A stretch of 64,000 bases of DNA from Winogradskyella echinorum (GTDB lineage Bacteria; Bacteroidota; Bacteroidia; Flavobacteriales; Flavobacteriaceae). Location of the stretch: NCBI RefSeq assembly GCF_014297365.1, contig NZ_JACOQD010000001.1, positions 1,178,001 through 1,242,000 on the forward strand. The letters run 5' to 3'. The notes beneath the pieces are model-generated. The model was not told where the DNA came from, ran no database searches, and saw nothing but the letters and a program-made list of their open reading frames with translations. The translations under genes and the position numbers were made by a program. Of this stretch, positions 62,301-64,000 are shown piece by piece (position 1 is the stretch's first letter; each line of letters opens with the position of its first letter).

Positions 62301-62903
62301 TTAGTATTGAGACCCATCGTGCTTGCCAACCTCATAGCCATGTTTTCCTAAATATTTATTGCCACTTTCAACAGCGCCTTCTTCAATATCAGTTCCCATA
62401 GAATCATTCCAACGGTTGAGGTAACCAAATAAAGAAATGACACCAAGCATTTCTACAATTTCACCTTCGTCCCAATGCTCATATAAACGTTTTTTTATAT
62501 CTGCATCAACACCATTTGGTACTAAAGAAGCGGCAAGACTAAAATCTAAAGCAGCACGTTCTGCCTCATTAAAGGCAGGATGTGTTCTATACTCCCAGAT
62601 GTTATCTAATTGCTCTTGCTCTGCACCATAACGTTCTGCAGCTCTAATGGCATGTGCTTGGCAATATCTACAACCTGTTGAGTTACTACTTACCCAAGCA
62701 ATCATTCGTTTTAATGCTGAGGTAACTCTACCTTCATTTGCCATTACAGCTTTATTTAGGTTAATAAATGCTTTACTAATAGCTGGTCTGCGCTGCATCG
62801 TTAAAACGGAATTTGGACAAAAGCCAAGTGTTTCGTTAAAAAATTCAGCTAATTTTTTGGTTTCTAAATCGTGTTCTGCAGACAATGGAGTTACTAATGC
62901 CAT
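62301..62903 (-). CDS. Carboxymuconolactone decarboxylase/AhpD-like protein
   Basis: This 200-residue helical protein has the AhpD-type redox motif CRYCQAHA (Cys-x-x-Cys-x-x-His) in GCRYCQAHAIRAAERYG. It is related to peroxidase-associated CMD proteins. It may reduce peroxides or be a domain of unknown catalysis. It lies 16 bp upstream of the YwqK-like lipoprotein gene. Confidence 0.85.
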   Translation of the reverse strand: MALVTPLSAEHDLETKKLAEFFNETLGFCPNSVLTMQRRPAISKAFINLNKAVMANEGRVTSALKRMIAWVSSNSTGCRYCQAHAIRAAERYGAEQEQLDNIWEYRTHPAFNEAERAALDFSLAASLVPNGVDADIKKRLYEHWDEGEIVEMLGVISLFGYLNRWNDSMGTDIEEGAVESGNKYLGKHGYEVGKHDGSQY

Positions 62904-62974
62904 AGTTTTTATTTATTAAGGTTATTTGATAGATAATTTTTTTAAATTTAATGTAAATATAAAACTTTGTTAGC

Positions 62975-63985
62975 ATGAAAATGATCTTAAGGACTTTCGA
63001 TTTACAATTGAAACACACCTTTACTATTTCTAGAGAATCTCACGATATTCAACCCTCTATGGTTGTTGAGCTTACTGATAATGGGTATTCTGGTTTTGGA
63101 GAAGCTACATCTAACCCTTATTATAATATTTCTGTGCAAAACATGGTTAGTGATTTAGAGAATTTACGCGAAATTATAGAGAATTCAGGCAATCTTACTC
63201 CAGAATTATTCTGGAAAAAAATGCAACCACAATTACAACAAAATATGTTTGCGCTTTGTGCTTTAGACTTAGCTTATAATGATCTATATGCCACAAGAAA
63301 AGGGAAAAAACTATATGAGTTATGGAATTATAATATCGATAATAATCCCTTAACTGACTACACAATTGGTTTGGATACCATTGAAGTAATGGTTGAAAAA
63401 ATGAAAGAAAAACCTTGGCCTATTTATAAAATTAAGCTTGGCACCAACAACGATATAGAAATAATAAAAGCGTTACGTAAGCATACCGATGCAATTTTTA
63501 GAGTAGATGCAAATTGTGGTTGGACACCTCAAGAAACCATAGATAATTCTAAAATCTTAAAAGATTATGGAGTTGAATTTATTGAGCAACCTCTAAAAGC
63601 AGATGATTGGGAAGGACACAAACTTGTTTTCAAAAATTCTAGTTTACCAATTATTGCAGACGAAAGCTGTCAGGTTGAAGCAGATGTTGCTAAGTGTCAT
63701 GGTCATTTTCATGGTGTTAATGTAAAATTGACTAAATGTGGTGGTTTAACACCAGCAAGACGAATGCTAAATGAAGCTAAACGTCTAAACATGAAAACGA
63801 TGGTAGGTTGCATGACGGAATCTACTGTTGGCATTTCTGCTATAGCGCATTTACTACCATTGTTAGATTACGTAGATATGGATGGAGCATTATTATTAGC
63901 AAAAGATATTGCTAAAGGTGTTACCATAACCGATGGAATAACAACTTATAGTAATGAATTAGGAATAGGTGTTTCTCTAATATAA
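62975..63985 (+). CDS. Dipeptide epimerase (enolase superfamily, muconate-lactonizing subgroup)
   Basis: This 336-residue TIM-barrel enzyme has the acid-base lysines in IYKIKLG and VNVKLTKCGG. The metal ligands lie in FRVDANCGW (Asp), FIEQPLKADD (Glu) and IIADESC (Asp). This is the pattern of L-Ala-D/L-Glu epimerases that recycle cell-wall peptides, so the muropeptide role is inferred. Specificity needs structural comparison. The stop lies 4 bp before a possible next start. Confidence 0.88.
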   Translation: MKMILRTFDLQLKHTFTISRESHDIQPSMVVELTDNGYSGFGEATSNPYYNISVQNMVSDLENLREIIENSGNLTPELFWKKMQPQLQQNMFALCALDLAYNDLYATRKGKKLYELWNYNIDNNPLTDYTIGLDTIEVMVEKMKEKPWPIYKIKLGTNNDIEIIKALRKHTDAIFRVDANCGWTPQETIDNSKILKDYGVEFIEQPLKADDWEGHKLVFKNSSLPIIADESCQVEADVAKCHGHFHGVNVKLTKCGGLTPARRMLNEAKRLNMKTMVGCMTESTVGISAIAHLLPLLDYVDMDGALLLAKDIAKGVTITDGITTYSNELGIGVSLI

Positions 63986-64000
63986 CAATATGAGAGTTAA
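63986..64000 (+). other. Possible start of the next gene at the window edge
   Basis: An ATG at 63990 with AGA GTT following opens a frame that runs off the window, 4 bp after the epimerase stop. Only four codons are visible, so nothing more can be said. Confidence 0.25.

Noticed and set aside
1..64000. CRISPR arrays, transposons, prophage or integrated elements
   Set aside because: I saw no direct-repeat arrays with spacers, no transposase or integrase motif and no abrupt gene-content change by reading. A repeat finder and an IS search over the window would be decisive.

Overview
The window is from a chromosome of a low-GC member of the Bacteroidetes, most likely a marine Flavobacteriaceae of the Winogradskyella/Olleya/Lacinutrix kind; the genus is an inference. 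Four large secreted proteins end in type IX secretion (T9SS) sorting domains (1-1413, 34354-37062, 47992-50469 and 56746-60153). Many lipoproteins have short signal peptides with a Cys lipobox. Several genes follow the Bacteroidetes promoter pattern TTG-N18..22-TAnnTTTG instead of a -35/-10 plus Shine-Dalgarno layout. There are no transposases, phage genes, CRISPR arrays or rRNA genes. The region reads as core chromosome with a layer of flavobacterial surface and secretion genes.

Layout. 1-2064: the 5' part of a secreted repeat protein and a 650-bp AT-rich gap. 2065-6788: rpiB, a CDF metal transporter, an ElaA-type acetyltransferase, an OmpA-like protein, an S41 peptidase and rnpA. 6868-11157: a minus-strand operon of MBL hydrolase, S8 protease lipoprotein and M1 peptidase lipoprotein. 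11326-15532: DUF202, a CPA-type antiporter and lepA. 15707-21643: a TonB-receptor-like barrel, a TolB-like propeller, an M28 peptidase and small envelope proteins. 21608-24706: a tightly packed minus-strand cluster of lipoprotein, divergent Lgt-like membrane protein, Tes/MJ0619-type radical SAM enzyme and two tandem paralogous two-helix membrane proteins. 24820-31114: dus, a LolC/E-like permease, rbfA, mce, a CAT-anticodon tRNA, a small proline-rich surface peptide, ribE, pdxA and DUF177-rpmF. 31291-34221: fabH-accB-accC. 34354-37062: an M12B-type secreted metalloprotease. 37115-46986: a FAD oxidoreductase, a run of envelope proteins, an RND/MMPL exporter and a TlpA-like thioredoxin. 46981-51837: an ABC ATPase and an operon of a diheme cytochrome lipoprotein with a T9SS FG-GAP/ASPIC protein. 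52138-55554: asd, mscL, alr and tdk. 55638-63985: a coiled protein, DoxX, a giant DUF11 T9SS type B protein, rsmI, a uracil-DNA-glycosylase-like enzyme, a YwqK-like lipoprotein, an AhpD-like protein and a dipeptide epimerase.

Genes that work together: fabH, accB and accC start fatty acid synthesis. DUF177 and rpmF form the usual ribosomal pair just upstream of fabH. Alr, asd and the dipeptide epimerase touch cell-wall amino acid metabolism. The most intriguing unit is the radical SAM/Lgt-like/small membrane protein cluster. Its overlapping genes imply one process, and the two enzyme families suggest a radical-based lipid or lipoprotein modification. That function is inferred, not shown.
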